NCBI RefSeq assembly: GCF_003432485.1
Contig: NZ_QVNQ01000015.1
Coordinates: 1-64,000, forward strand
Length of the DNA: 64,000 nt
Direction: 5' to 3'
From: Actinomadura spongiicola
GTDB taxonomy: Bacteria > Actinomycetota > Actinomycetes > Streptosporangiales > Streptosporangiaceae
Within the stretch, counting starts at the first letter, position 1. Every line of letters begins with the position of its first letter. This document shows positions 44,225 to 51,692 of the stretch, one piece after another. Below the pieces are notes generated by a model. The model was not told the origin of the DNA. It saw nothing but the letters and a program-made list of their open reading frames with translations, and searched no databases. The position numbers and the translations under genes are program-made.

Positions 44225-44450
44225 GTTCTGGGCGCCCCAAGTCGAGCGGGCTGAGTGACTGCGGAGCGAGCGTCCCCGCGTCGAACTCCGGGCGGAGCCC
44301 GCGATGACGCCGTCCCAGGCCAGCTGGTCGAGCCGCGCTTGGACAGTCCCCGCGCCACCTTGAGCCGTCTGGACACCTCCAGGACGCCAGTACGCGGCTC
44401 GGCGGTGCAAGCTCGATCAGTCGTCCGTCCTGTTCGTCGAACCCCGCACC
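44225..44450 (-). pseudogene. Frameshifted N-terminal part of an Lrp/AsnC-family regulator
   Basis: Reading the minus strand across frames gives FDEQDGRLIEL, then TGVLEVSRRLKVARG, then TVQARLDQLAWDGVIAG, then RPEFDAGTL. Joined, these match the standard AsnC helix-turn-helix N-terminus. At least three frame changes are needed and the ligand domain is missing, so it is dead. A C-terminal AsnC-like remnant near 4560-4725 is a separate piece. Confidence 0.6.
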
Positions 44451-44660
44451 TGTTGGTTCGCCTGCTCCAGGGAGCGAGCAGTCCGGCCCCCTGGCCTTGG
44501 CCCTACGCGCCCAGTTCCTACGCGCTGGCATGATGGGAGCACGTGGCCAAGGCGAGTCGGAGACGGAAGCACCGGTAAGGCAACCGCCGGCTTCATCAGC
44601 GGGATTGGACTCACGCCCTTTCCGCCCCCTTACTCCAATATTCCCGATTTCTCCCTGGCG

Positions 44661-44680
44661 TTATCCACAGAGTTCTGTTT
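44661..44680 (+). promoter_or_regulatory. TTATCCACAGA element upstream of the 44750 gene
   Basis: TTATCCACA (44661-44669) runs into CAGAGTTCTG, a small imperfect dyad. It starts 89 nt before the TTG at 44750, matching the spacing at 34540/34630. Confidence 0.5.
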
Positions 44681-44749
44681 TCCTCCCCTTGCCCAGACCT
44701 CTCCTCAAAGCTGGACGGCACACGCCGAAACAAGCATGAGGAGGCCGCG

Positions 44750-45652
44750 TTGCCTATCACGATCACGGTTCCGAAGGAAACGACCTCAGGTTTCGTCGTC
44801 GCCGCCGACAGGGAACCCGACGACCTGTCGGCGGTGATCCGGCATGGCCTCCCCGATCCGCTCGCCGCCGCGGTCTCGCAACGGCTCGGCAGCCCCCGTC
44901 TTACGATTACGTCCTACCCCGCCACGGATTCGCCGTGGGATCTGAGCGATGTCGCAGGCGTCGACGAGGACGACGCCGAACGGGCCGCGAAAGCCACATG
45001 TCACATCGACGTCACGTCCGTCCTACCGGTCGGCGATCTCCCGTGCGGGCCTCACACGGCCCGCGCCATCGCCATGGCGATCGCCGAATCGGTCTGTGGG
45101 GTCCCTGTGGACCTCGCATCGAACGAACCCCTGCCCGTCATCCCGCTCGAACGTCTCGACGAGTTCGTCCTTGCCGACAACTGGCTCGGCGTCGCCCTCC
45201 CGCCCTACCGGAACTCTGGCAACTGCACGGCCGAGGAAGAGGACATCGACGGCTGTGCCTGTGTCGACCTCACCACCCGTGGCCTCCACCGGTTCGGATT
45301 GCCCGAACTGGAAATCACCGACGTGGCCTGCCCGCACAGTCTCGCCGCACTCAACGTCCTCCGCACAACGGCCCAGCGGCTCCTCCCCCTCGGCCGGCAC
45401 CCGGGGACGCACACTGTGCCCAACGAACTGATGCTCACGGGTACCGACTTCGCAACCTACTGGGGATACGGCGACCCGATGTGGGACGACGGCCCTCTCC
45501 CAATCGACCTCATGGAGGCGAACCCCGCTCGCTTGGCCATCCGACCACCGATCGACTTCCCCGGCACACTGAACGAATGGCTCTGGGACGAACTCCCGCC
45601 CATCCTGCACGAACTCCTCAGTTGCGAACCAGACCGCCCCGAACCGAACTGA
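44750..45652 (+). CDS. Conserved protein of unknown function, paralogue of 34630
   Basis: 300 residues from a TTG at 44750, 5 nt after GAGGAGG. Blocks shared with the 34630 protein include FVLADNWLGVALPP, GNCT...GCACVDLTTRGLHRFGLPEL, ITDVACPHSLAALNVLRTTA and NEWLWDE. It is 19 residues shorter, mostly in the middle and N-terminal parts. The four conserved Cys/His again suggest a metal site. The family is unknown to me. The next gene is the MazG-like protein, after 155 nt. Confidence 0.7.
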   Translation: MPITITVPKETTSGFVVAADREPDDLSAVIRHGLPDPLAAAVSQRLGSPRLTITSYPATDSPWDLSDVAGVDEDDAERAAKATCHIDVTSVLPVGDLPCGPHTARAIAMAIAESVCGVPVDLASNEPLPVIPLERLDEFVLADNWLGVALPPYRNSGNCTAEEEDIDGCACVDLTTRGLHRFGLPELEITDVACPHSLAALNVLRTTAQRLLPLGRHPGTHTVPNELMLTGTDFATYWGYGDPMWDDGPLPIDLMEANPARLAIRPPIDFPGTLNEWLWDELPPILHELLSCEPDRPEPN

Positions 45653-45807
45653 CCAGTACTATCCCCACCCGATCGCGAGCTCGCCGGTTCCCACGCCGCC
45701 ACGCGACCACCGGTAACGTCGACCGGCAGCCACGTATCTCGCCGAGCTTCGGACACTCTGCTGGGAACCGCGCCTTCGGTCGCCGGCAGTCGCTAGCGTC
45801 GATCGCC

Positions 45808-46449
45808 ATGGAGAACGATGGAGCAGCGGGGACCTTGCAGGGCGTCCTGGCAGACGTCGCGGCCGAACGTCAGGCGCAGGATCGAATGTGGGGTACCCAG
45901 GACTTCCCCGATGGGAGCGGCCCGGAGTTCACCGAACGCGCGGAGGAGGCCAAACGGGAATGCGCCGCGGCCGCGTCGCGCGGCGAGCTGACGTGGCGGC
46001 ACGTTCTGACCGAAGAGTTCTACGAGGCTCTCGCCGAGTCGGATCCCGAAGCCCTCCGGACGGAACTCGTCCAGACGGCGGCCGTCGCCGTGAAATGGAT
46101 CCAGTCTTTGGACGGCCGCCATGGCAAGACAACGCATCGGAGCAAAGGAGACACCGAGAAGCTCGTTCGCGATCGGATACCCGACATCATTCGGGTGGCC
46201 GGGCGGGCACCACAGACCCGCATCGCGCATCCCGAGGAGTACGCCCACCTGTTGCGTGCCAAGCTCTACGAGGAGGTCGGAGAGTACGTCGCAAGCAGGG
46301 ACCCCGAAGAACTCGCTGACGTGCTGGAGGTGATCCACGCCTTGGCCGCGCTTCACAGCGTCACGCCCGCCGAACTGGAGGAGCGACGCTCGACCAAGGC
46401 CGCGATCCGCGGCGGATTCTCCGACCGCCTCGTCCTACGCCAACCGTAA
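45808..46449 (+). CDS. Double MazG-like (all-alpha NTP pyrophosphatase) protein
   Basis: 213 residues from the ATG at 45808. No Shine-Dalgarno sequence is present; TAGCGT ends 8 nt upstream, so the mRNA may be leaderless. The N-terminal half (ADVAAERQAQDRMWGTQDFP; LTEEFYEALAES; AVAVKWIQSLDGR) looks like phage-type MazG relatives. The C-terminal half (KLVRDRIPDIIRVAG; LRAKLYEEVGEYVASRDPEE; LADVLEVIHALAALHSV) is a phosphoribosyl-ATP pyrophosphohydrolase-like domain with the ExxE...D metal pattern. It would hydrolyse nucleoside triphosphates, perhaps as house-cleaning or in defence. The fusion is unusual. Confidence 0.75.
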   Translation: MENDGAAGTLQGVLADVAAERQAQDRMWGTQDFPDGSGPEFTERAEEAKRECAAAASRGELTWRHVLTEEFYEALAESDPEALRTELVQTAAVAVKWIQSLDGRHGKTTHRSKGDTEKLVRDRIPDIIRVAGRAPQTRIAHPEEYAHLLRAKLYEEVGEYVASRDPEELADVLEVIHALAALHSVTPAELEERRSTKAAIRGGFSDRLVLRQP

Positions 46450-46500
46450 AGGCATCGAACGAAAGCGGCGAAGCACGCCCCGCCGAAGACTTACAGCGGG

Positions 46501-47040
46501 CTCGATCCCTTGACCCTGCCTCGGCCCGCGCCGCTGGCGGCTGGCCGTCACGGCTCGGTGAGCGGACCCTGCGGACCACGGCGGGCCCGAGCACCTACCC
46601 AGGGCGGGCTCGATCCCGCGACCCTGACTCGGCCCGCGCCGCTGGCGGTCGGCCTTCGCGGCTCGGTGGGCGGACCCTGCGGACCACGGCGGGCCCGAGC
46701 ACCCACCCAGGGCGGGCTCGATCCCGCGACCCGGGCTCGACCCGCGCCGCTGGCGGTCGGCCTTCGCGGCTCGGTGGGCGGACCCTGCGGACCACGGCGG
46801 GCCCGAGCACCCACCCAGGGCGGGCTCGATCCCGCGACCCGGGCTCGACCCGCGCCGCTGGCGGTCGGCCTTCGCGGCTCGGTGGGCGGACCCTGCGGAC
46901 CACGGCGGGCCCGAGCACCCACCCAGGGCGGGCTCGATCCCGCGACCCGGGCTCGACCCGCGCCGCTGGCGGTCGGCCTTCGCGGCTCGGTGGGCGGACC
47001 CTGCGGACCACGGCGGGGCCGAGCACCTACCCCGGGTATG
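46501..47040. repeat. Five tandem copies of a 108-bp unit
   Basis: Copies start at 46501, 46609, 46717, 46825 and 46933. Copies 3-5 are almost identical; copies 1 and 2 differ at several sites. The unit is GC-rich with TCGGTGGGCGGACCCTGCGG and GCCCGAGCACC blocks. Since 108 is divisible by three, all frames stay open and give 36-residue periodic peptides, but none has a credible start. No gene is supported between 46450 and 47176. Confidence 0.95.
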
Positions 47041-47176
47041 CGTCGGCATGAACGCCTTCGGAGGACGTGTCACGTCCCGCAACGCGGAATGCTGAAAAAG
47101 GAGAACAGAGGGCACCCTCTGTCAGAGGCGGCTGGTAGTCATCGGTCCATCGCGAGGAGTCGGGAAACGGAGAAGC

Positions 47177-47866
47177 ATGGCGACGTTCACACTCATCCCG
47201 GGTGCAGGCGGCCGGGCCTGGTACTGGCATCGGCTCGTTCCCGAGTTGCGGGCGCGGGGCCACGACACCATCGCGGTCGATCTTCCGGCCGGTGACGATT
47301 CCGCCGGTCTCCGTGCGTACGCCGACACCGTGGTGGAGGCGATCGCCGGACGGACGAACGTGATCCTGGTGGCACAGTCCATGGGAGGTTTCACGGCTCC
47401 GCTGGTCTGCGAACGCGTACCGGTGGGCCTGATGGTCCTGCTCAACGCCATGGTGCCGATTCCTGGTGAGACAGGCGGCGACTGGTGGGGCAACACCGGC
47501 CAGGCGCAGGCCATGGCCGACCTGGCGGCGCGTGAGGGGCACGGCCCGTTCGACGCCGGGGAGGGCTTCTTTCACGATGTCCCGCCGGAGGTGACTGCGG
47601 AGGCATTCGCTCAGGGCGAGCCACCGCAATCGTCGACGCCTTTCGCGGAGCCGTGGCCGCTTCACACGTGGCCTGACACACCGACCGTGTTCCTTCAGGG
47701 GAGGGACGACCGGTTCTTCCCTCTCGACTTCCAACGCCGCATCGTCCGAGAGAGGCTCGGCATACCGGTGGACGAAATGCCGGGCGGTCATCTGGTCGCC
47801 TTGAGTCGTCCCAAGGAACTTGCAGAACGCCTTGAGAAGTACCGCGTAGAGCGCACTTCCCTCTGA
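47177..47866 (+). CDS. Alpha/beta hydrolase
   Basis: 229 residues, ATG with CGGAGAAG upstream. It starts FTLIPGAGGRAWYWHRLVPE (oxyanion region), has the nucleophile elbow VAQSMGGFTAP, an acid in FLQGRDDRFFPLDFQ and His in PGGHLVALSRP. The short cap region (WWGNTGQAQAMADL) fits the EstC/hydroxynitrile lyase-like subgroup annotated in actinomycetes. The substrate is unknown. It follows the 108-bp repeat array by 137 nt. Confidence 0.85.
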   Translation: MATFTLIPGAGGRAWYWHRLVPELRARGHDTIAVDLPAGDDSAGLRAYADTVVEAIAGRTNVILVAQSMGGFTAPLVCERVPVGLMVLLNAMVPIPGETGGDWWGNTGQAQAMADLAAREGHGPFDAGEGFFHDVPPEVTAEAFAQGEPPQSSTPFAEPWPLHTWPDTPTVFLQGRDDRFFPLDFQRRIVRERLGIPVDEMPGGHLVALSRPKELAERLEKYRVERTSL

Positions 47867-48904
47867 TCGCGACCAGCCGCATCAGTCCACTCGTGGGCAA
47901 AGGCGACTGGAGGGGACGTGTCGACGGCGGTTCCGACAAGTCTCGCCGGGGCCATCGCGCACCGAGGATCAGCAGTAACCCGGCGCTCGCCAAGGCGGCA
48001 CACCCACACTGCCACCAGCAGGTAACGCATCTCCCCCGCTGATCTGAACCCGCCATCACCGCCCAGAGGCGATCGCCGCCAACAACGCCAACCCGATGAC
48101 TTCGACACTGGTCAACGACCACGGCAACCGAGGGGACACGGCGCCCGTCTACAAGCCACCGGCAGCAACGCGTCGGCTGCACGCTTACCCGGACTCGCCA
48201 GCACCACTAGGGCGAGTGCGGTCGGCTACGCCAGCCCCGGTGGCCACGGCAGTCGTCAACCACCTCGCGAAAGCAAGGAGTACGGCACCCATTCACAGCG
48301 CCGCCGACGGGCATCGGTGCCGTCTGCGCGCCGCACCTTGTAAACCGCCATCCCTTGCCTCAAGCGCCGTCAACCACGGCAGTTCGACGACCTCGACACT
48401 GGTCAACGACCACGCGAAACCAAGAGAGACGGCACCCGTCCACAACACCACCGACGAGCGACGCGTCGCCTGCACGCGGAAACCGCCTGCGCCACCCAGA
48501 ACGATTCCAGCCGACTACGCCAGTCCGCCGGGCACGACACAGGTCAACCACCTCGCGAACAAGGGGGTTACGGCACTCGTCCGCTGCGGCGGTGGCGAGC
48601 CTTGGTGTGTTCGCGTGCAGTTGTCCGTGGAAGCCGCTGGCATCACCCGGGAAGCCAGCATCGCCGACTACGCCCGGCTCGGCGGCCACACACTCGAAAC
48701 CAGCTCGCGAATCCAAAGGGCTTGGCACTCGTCCACTCGCTGGCGCAGGTGACGTGTTGTTTGAGCGTTGTTTCCGCAGGGCGTCAACAGCGCCCGGCCG
48801 CGGTCGAAGCCTGCGACGGCTTCCCGTGCGTCGACTCGTGTTGACGGCGACCTGTTTGAGAGGCGGCTTGGTCGCCGCCGGGGGCTGGAGTGCCGTGTTG
48901 GCGA
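47867..48904. other. Non-coding stretch dominated by a degenerate repeat
   Basis: 1.04 kb with no supported gene. A 218-codon plus-strand frame (48096-48752) and long minus-strand frames exist only because the repeat keeps them open. The repeat is described separately. Confidence 0.5.
48111..48740. repeat. About five degenerate tandem copies of an approximately 145-nt unit
   Basis: Units begin with GTCAAC.ACC.CGCGAA or close variants at 48111, 48255, 48402 and 48543, with a more diverged copy near 48695. Each continues with ACGGCACCCGTC-like sequence and ends with GACTACGCCAG-like sequence. Spacing is 144, 147, 141 and about 152 nt. Confidence 0.7.
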
Positions 48905-49618
48905 TCAGGTGGGGGTCTGGCGGCGGCGGTGTGCTTTTTGGCGGCAGGCCGCGCCGCAGAAGCGGGCGGGGCGGCCGGTGGTGGCGCGGGCGAGCGGGGT
49001 CGCGCATTCTTCGCATCGTGTTTCGTTACGTGGGCGAGTTTCGTTGTGTTTCGTTACGGGGCGGAGAGCGTCGCAGGCCAGGGACGTCATACGGCCCGGC
49101 GCGCCATGCGGGCGGGTGAGGCGTTCCATGGTCATGGCGCCAACCAGGAGGGTGCGGACTTCCTGGATCGTCACATCGTGACGCACTGCGCCCACGGCTT
49201 GGGCCCGGCGCAGCAGAGCGTCCAGGGCTGTGGTGAACTGCATGTCCTTGGAGGCCTTGTCGAAGGACCTCAGGTCCATCGACAGCGCGTCGCAGAGCGC
49301 GTGGTTGAACATCGCGCGTTCGACCACCCAGGCGAGGTAGTCGTAGAACGCCGTGGCCGGATCGTCGGCGTCGGCGAGGGAGCGGGCCTCCTCGATGACG
49401 CGGTCCACGCGGTCGGCGACGACGGCCTCGAACAGCGCTTCCTTGGTGGGGAAGTTGCGGTAGACGGTCCCGGCGCCGACACCGGCGCGGCGGGCGATCT
49501 CATCCAGTGGCGCCAGGCGACCGTCCGAAGCGAACGCCTCGAACGCCGCCTGGAGGATGCGCTCGCGGTTGCGGCGGGCGTCGGCGCGTTGCGGTCGGGC
49601 GGTCAACGGGGCCGTCAC
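48905..49618 (-). CDS. TetR-family regulator with a C-terminal zinc-finger tail
   Basis: 237 residues. The N-terminal HTH (RERILQAAFEAFASDGRLAP, then LDEIARRAGVGAGTVYRNFP) and the helical ligand domain (about 75-185) are standard TetR. After residue 195 an extra tail follows with Cys-x2-Cys and Cys-x3-Cys (CEECATPLARATTGRPARFC then GAACRQKAHRRR), like a small zinc ribbon. GGAGGTGACG precedes the ATG. It is divergent from the LLM oxidoreductase gene, with an 81-nt shared region, so it probably represses that gene. Confidence 0.85.
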   Translation of the reverse strand: MTAPLTARPQRADARRNRERILQAAFEAFASDGRLAPLDEIARRAGVGAGTVYRNFPTKEALFEAVVADRVDRVIEEARSLADADDPATAFYDYLAWVVERAMFNHALCDALSMDLRSFDKASKDMQFTTALDALLRRAQAVGAVRHDVTIQEVRTLLVGAMTMERLTRPHGAPGRMTSLACDALRPVTKHNETRPRNETRCEECATPLARATTGRPARFCGAACRQKAHRRRQTPT

Positions 49619-49627
49619 CTCCGATGG

Positions 49628-49656
49628 TTGACAAGCGGGGCGCGCGTTCCGATAAG
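49628..49656 (+). promoter_or_regulatory. Promoter of the LLM oxidoreductase with repeated operator-like sequence
   Basis: TTGACA (49628-49633), a 17-nt spacer and GATAAG (49651-49656). CGTTCCGAT occurs at the -10 region (about 49646) and again at about 49679, with the palindrome AACCGGGTT between them. This fits control by the divergent TetR gene. Confidence 0.6.
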
Positions 49657-49699
49657 TTCGCGGCTAACCGGGTTGTACGTTCCGATTATAGGAGGGCCG

Positions 49700-50596
49700 A
49701 TGGCGGCGGTGGACGAGGCGAGGATCAGGTTGGGACGGGTCGGTGCGGGCCTCATGACGCCCATCGCGCCCGCGGAGGATTGGCGGCACGCGGCGCGGCG
49801 CGTCGAGGCGGCGGGCTACGGGGCCATCTGGGTCAACGAGGTGATCGGGGGGCGCGAGGTCTTCACGCAGCTGAGCGTGATGCTCGCGGCGACCCGGAGG
49901 GTCGTGCTCGGGTCGGCGATCGCGAACGTGTGGGCGCGTCATCCCGCGACCATGCAGGGCGCGGCCTCGGTGCTGGCCGACGCCTACCCGGGACGGCTCG
50001 CACTCGGCATCGGCGTCAGCATCGGTGCGATCGTGGAGCAGAGCGGGCAGAAGTGGACGAGCCCGCTGAGCCGGATGCGGGAGTATGTCGACGCGATGGA
50101 CGCGGCGGTCGAGGCCGCTCCGAGGCCCGAGGTGCCGTTCCCCCGTTTGGTGGCCGCCCTGGGACCGCGGATGCAGGACCTGGCGCGGGAGAAGGCGGAC
50201 GGAGCCCTTCCCGCCGCCATGCCCGTCGAGCACACACGACTGGCCCGGGAACGGCTCGGTCCGGACAAGCTGCTGATCGTCGCTCAGACCGCGATCCTGG
50301 AGACTAGTCCGGAGAAGGCGCGCGGTGTCGCGCGAGGGACCCAGTTGCTGACTCTTCCCGGTTCGCCCTACGCCCGTTCGCTCAGGAACCTCGGTTTCGG
50401 GGACGCCGACCTGGCCGACGGCGGATCGGACGAGGTCATCGACGCCTGTTTCAGCTGGGGTGACGAGGTGACCATCGGGCGGAGAATCCAGGAGCATCTG
50501 GATGCGGGCGCCGACCATGTATGTGTCACCACGATCGCCCCGGACTTGCCGTCGTCCCTAGATGTGTACGAACGCCTCGCTCCGCTGCTTGTCTAG
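49700..50596 (+). CDS. LLM-class F420-dependent oxidoreductase (TIGR03620-type)
   Basis: 298 residues from the ATG at 49700, with GGAGGG 3 nt upstream. The TIM-barrel start (RIRLGRVGAGLMTPIAPAED), YGAIWVNEVIGGREVFTQLS, IANVWARHPATMQGAASVLA and the sugar/phosphate-binding YPGRLALGIGVS region identify it. The frame is open far upstream through the TetR gene, but only this start fits. The substrate is unknown; it is likely controlled by the divergent TetR. Confidence 0.88.
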   Translation: MAAVDEARIRLGRVGAGLMTPIAPAEDWRHAARRVEAAGYGAIWVNEVIGGREVFTQLSVMLAATRRVVLGSAIANVWARHPATMQGAASVLADAYPGRLALGIGVSIGAIVEQSGQKWTSPLSRMREYVDAMDAAVEAAPRPEVPFPRLVAALGPRMQDLAREKADGALPAAMPVEHTRLARERLGPDKLLIVAQTAILETSPEKARGVARGTQLLTLPGSPYARSLRNLGFGDADLADGGSDEVIDACFSWGDEVTIGRRIQEHLDAGADHVCVTTIAPDLPSSLDVYERLAPLLV

Positions 50597-50708
50597 ACGC
50601 GCCCGCGTTCATGCCCAGGTGCTGCGGGTGGTCTGCCTCAAGGTGCCCTCCGGCAGCTTGCCGGTCTCGGTACGACAGGCTGTCTCGGGCGCAACGGCGT
50701 GCGCGCTC

Positions 50709-50762
50709 GCCGCCTTCGTCCTGACGCACCGCGACGCCTGAGGCGGAGCGTCAGAACGAAGG
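50709..50762. terminator. Long 17-bp hairpin between convergent genes
   Basis: CGCCTTCGTCCTGACGC (50709-50725) pairs with GCGTCAGAACGAAGGCG (50746-50762), 16 of 17 positions matched, over a 20-nt loop. It lies between the LLM gene and the convergent HPF-like gene. Confidence 0.75.
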
Positions 50763-50840
50763 CGAGTTCGAAGGCGCCGCGTCGCTCGTCGCGCACGTTC
50801 TTCGCGGCGCGGGACGTGATGTCACGCGGGACGAGGTTGC

Positions 50841-50857
50841 CTTCAACCTGGTTGAAG
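50841..50857. promoter_or_regulatory. 17-nt palindrome covering the HPF-like stop codon
   Basis: CTTCAACC T GGTTGAAG is perfectly symmetrical and contains the TGA stop of the minus-strand gene. It may be part of a terminator or an RNA structure that slows 3' decay. Confidence 0.4.
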
Positions 50858-51151
50858 GGACGATGTCCGGACGGCCAGGCGCTCGCGGAGCATGTCGACG
50901 GCCTCGGCGATGTGCGGCGCGGCGGCCTGGGCGCGGACGCGGCGCCCCTCCAGGTCGACGATGGCCTGCGCCAGCGCCGGGCGCGGCAGCGATCGGTCAG
51001 CCACGACGCTCAATGTGACCTGCACGGACGTGACGTCCCTCGCGGACGCCAGCGCCTGCCGGACGGCACGCTCCGCCGCCCCACGTTCGTGCGCCGTGAC
51101 ATCACCCGAGGTCAGGAACCGGATCTCCGGTCCCTCACGGGTCGCTTTCAT
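50843..51151 (-). CDS. Small HPF/RaiA-like (S30EA N-domain) protein
   Basis: 102 residues from the ATG at 51151, preceded by GGGGGGAGAC; the frame is open to 51214. The beta-alpha-beta-beta-beta-alpha pattern of ribosome hibernation factors is visible: PEIRFLTSGDVTAHERGAAE, TSVQVTLSVVADRSLPRPAL, and AAPHIAEAVDMLRERL. The usual C-terminal dimerisation domain is missing, so it is a short, RaiA-length form or a relative with another job. It is isolated, between convergent and divergent neighbours. Confidence 0.6.
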   Translation of the reverse strand: MKATREGPEIRFLTSGDVTAHERGAAERAVRQALASARDVTSVQVTLSVVADRSLPRPALAQAIVDLEGRRVRAQAAAPHIAEAVDMLRERLAVRTSSLQPG

Positions 51152-51692
51152 GTCTCCCCCCAGTGACGCGATGGTGCGGAGGCGGTTCGCCTCACTGACC
51201 ACAGAACGTCGCACGCGTCCCAGAACTCACCCGGATCGGACGAGAGCTTCATCACCTCGGCGCGGGATCGGTCCGGCGGCGGGCCGGGTTCCGACATGAT
51301 CTCTTTGGCCGCCGGCCCCGGATTATTCACCGGAATGCGGAGTGAACGTCATTCGAACGTCATGGACCGCGCGAGAAATCACGCACCCCGGATTGGTCGG
51401 CGGCGGCGTCGAAGAACACCCGTCAATTCGTGCACCACCCGGGCCTCCGCTGCGGATACGGTCCGTCCGCCCGTCTCCCTTCCTCGGGGGCGCCACGTTC
51501 CGCATTCGCCTAAACACCGACGGCACCTGGTCACCGACCGTGCCCGCCGACGCGTCCACGCACCGCCGGGCACGTCGCCTTAGATCGTCCGCGGACGGAG
51601 AATTCGTACTTCCCAAAAAGGCGGTCGCATCCTCTAACATAGGGCGGTGCCATGCCCTCTCCGAGCAGACCCGTCGACTGGCTGGTGACCCC
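51152..51692. promoter_or_regulatory. Divergent region with a likely promoter and short leader ORF for the XRE gene
   Basis: About 540 nt. TAACAT (51635-51640) is a good -10 box. Just after it an ATG at 51652 opens a 32-codon ORF in another frame that overlaps the TTG start of the XRE gene, so translation of the two could interact. The rest has no clear gene. Confidence 0.35.

Larger units (their letters stand above)
44132..44749. other. Intergenic stretch with a regulator remnant and the 44661 element
   Basis: About 620 nt. It contains the frameshifted AsnC-like remnant (44225-44450) and the TTATCCACAGA element. Nothing else is recognisable. Confidence 0.5.

Noticed and set aside
34540..44669. 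Chromosomal origin based on TTATCCACA boxes
   Set aside because: Only three widely spaced boxes, no dnaA/dnaN/gyrB genes and no AT-rich unwinding region.
46435..47295. Repeat proteins encoded by the 108-bp array on either strand
   Set aside because: Frames are open only because the unit is a multiple of three without stops; no ribosome-binding site or unique domain flanks them.
46501..48740. CRISPR array
   Set aside because: Units are 108 and about 145 nt and directly adjoining, with no short repeat/unique spacer pattern and no cas genes.
48096..48752. 218-codon plus-strand ORF across the 145-nt array
   Set aside because: No ribosome-binding site; the repeated units alone explain the open frame.
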